A stretch of 39,342 bases of DNA from Clostridia bacterium (lineage in GTDB: Bacteria > Bacillota > Clostridia > UMGS1883): contig JAFTUL010000013.1 of NCBI GenBank assembly GCA_017466275.1, positions 1-39,342 of the forward strand, written 5' to 3'. How positions within the stretch are numbered: position 1 is the stretch's first letter; each line of letters starts with the position of its first letter. The notes beneath the pieces are model-generated. The model saw only the letters and a list, made by a program, of their open reading frames with translations, searched no databases and had not been told where the DNA came from. A program made the translations under genes and the position numbers. This document shows positions 39,005 through 39,342 of the stretch, piece after piece.

Positions 39005-39342
39005 ATGTTGGATCTTAAACTTATCAGAGGCGAAACCGAAAAGGTAAAAGCAGCTCTTGGCAGAAGAAAGGAAAATGTGGATATTGATGCCATAATTGCC
39101 GTTGACGACAAGAGAAGAGCTCTTCTTTACGAGGTTGAGGGACTCAAAGCAAAACAGAACGAGGTAACAAAGAAGATTCCTGCAATGAAAAAGGCGGGAG
39201 AAGACACAACGGCTGTTTTTGCTGAAATGAAAGAAATCTCCGAGAAAATAAAGGAGTTTGATGCACAGGTAAGAGAGGTTGAGGAAGAGCTTAACCGTAT
39301 GATGCTTACAATTCCTAACATTCCCGACGCATCCGTTCCCGA
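39005..39342 (+). CDS. serS: Seryl-tRNA synthetase (partial, N-terminal part)
   Basis: The first 112 codons of SerRS, cut by the window edge. MLDLKLIRGETEKVKAALGRR opens the family-typical N-terminal domain, followed by the long antiparallel coiled coil (about 27-100, rich in Lys/Glu) that grips the tRNA-Ser long arm, and MMLTIPNIPD at its end. AAAGGAAG lies nine bases before the ATG. The 37-bp gap to parB leaves no room for a T-box leader, so it is probably read from the parAB transcript or an internal promoter. Confidence 0.95.
   Translation, partial: MLDLKLIRGETEKVKAALGRRKENVDIDAIIAVDDKRRALLYEVEGLKAKQNEVTKKIPAMKKAGEDTTAVFAEMKEISEKIKEFDAQVREVEEELNRMMLTIPNIPDASVP

Overview
This window is the replication-origin region of a low-to-mid GC Firmicute chromosome, most likely an anaerobic member of the Clostridia. 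The evidence is the gene order serS-parB-parA-noc-rsmG-mnmG-mnmE-jag-yidC-yidD-rnpA-rpmH / oriC / dnaA-dnaN-yaaA-recF-remB-gyrB-gyrA, AGGAGG-type ribosome binding sites, sigma-A-type promoters with 17-bp spacers, a Gram-positive LexA box, a CIRCE element and S-layer-homology domains.

Layout, left to right. 1-219 is the start of a DUF5662 gene that runs off the edge. 288-5650 (minus strand) is a cell-surface cassette: a VTC-type polyphosphate polymerase domain protein, a DUF4956 membrane protein, a small membrane protein and a CotH-family protein kinase, followed by an OmpR-type response regulator and its histidine kinase. Next come tRNA-Arg(CCG) and an L,D-transpeptidase gene. 7445-13617 (plus strand) holds a lone ParC-type topoisomerase subunit, cysteine desulfurase, ThiI, a CinA/PncC domain protein and LexA-controlled recA. 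13916-18795 (minus) holds CIRCE-controlled htpG, a TtcA-family tRNA thiolase and an SLH-anchored CotH protein. rplM-rpsI (plus) follow. From 19957 to 29405 (minus) lies a membrane protein gene, then gyrA, gyrB, remB, recF, yaaA, dnaN and dnaA. oriC is assigned to about 29406-29623. From 29753 rightward everything is on the plus strand: rpmH, rnpA, yidD, yidC, jag, mnmE, mnmG, rsmG, a Noc/ParB-like gene, parA and parB with a perfect parS inside the parA promoter, and the start of serS.

The most interesting signal is not a protein. Three intergenic stretches (5882-6112, 33503-33733 and, on the other strand, 13677-13914) are diverged copies of one element of about 230 nt. They share a long closing stem, a three-way-junction domain with two small hairpins, and a second arm of variable content. 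Several helices are kept by compensatory base changes. Many positions pair as G-U when read on one strand but would be A-C mismatches on the other, which both supports an RNA-level structure and fixes the transcribed strand. I do not recognise the family. A second, unrelated repeat of about 85-100 bp, built from 7-nt TTCGAA-like units around a hairpin, sits at 11957-12040 and 23261-23360.

How the genes work together: the centre and right are the replication initiation, segregation, gyrase, ribosome-assembly and membrane-insertion genes expected beside oriC. The left third is accessory cell-surface and signalling material, with an 11-bp-period direct repeat over the polyphosphate cassette promoter that suits the neighbouring OmpR-type regulator. 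recA, parC and rplM-rpsI lie on the strand that meets the replication fork head-on, which suggests local rearrangement.
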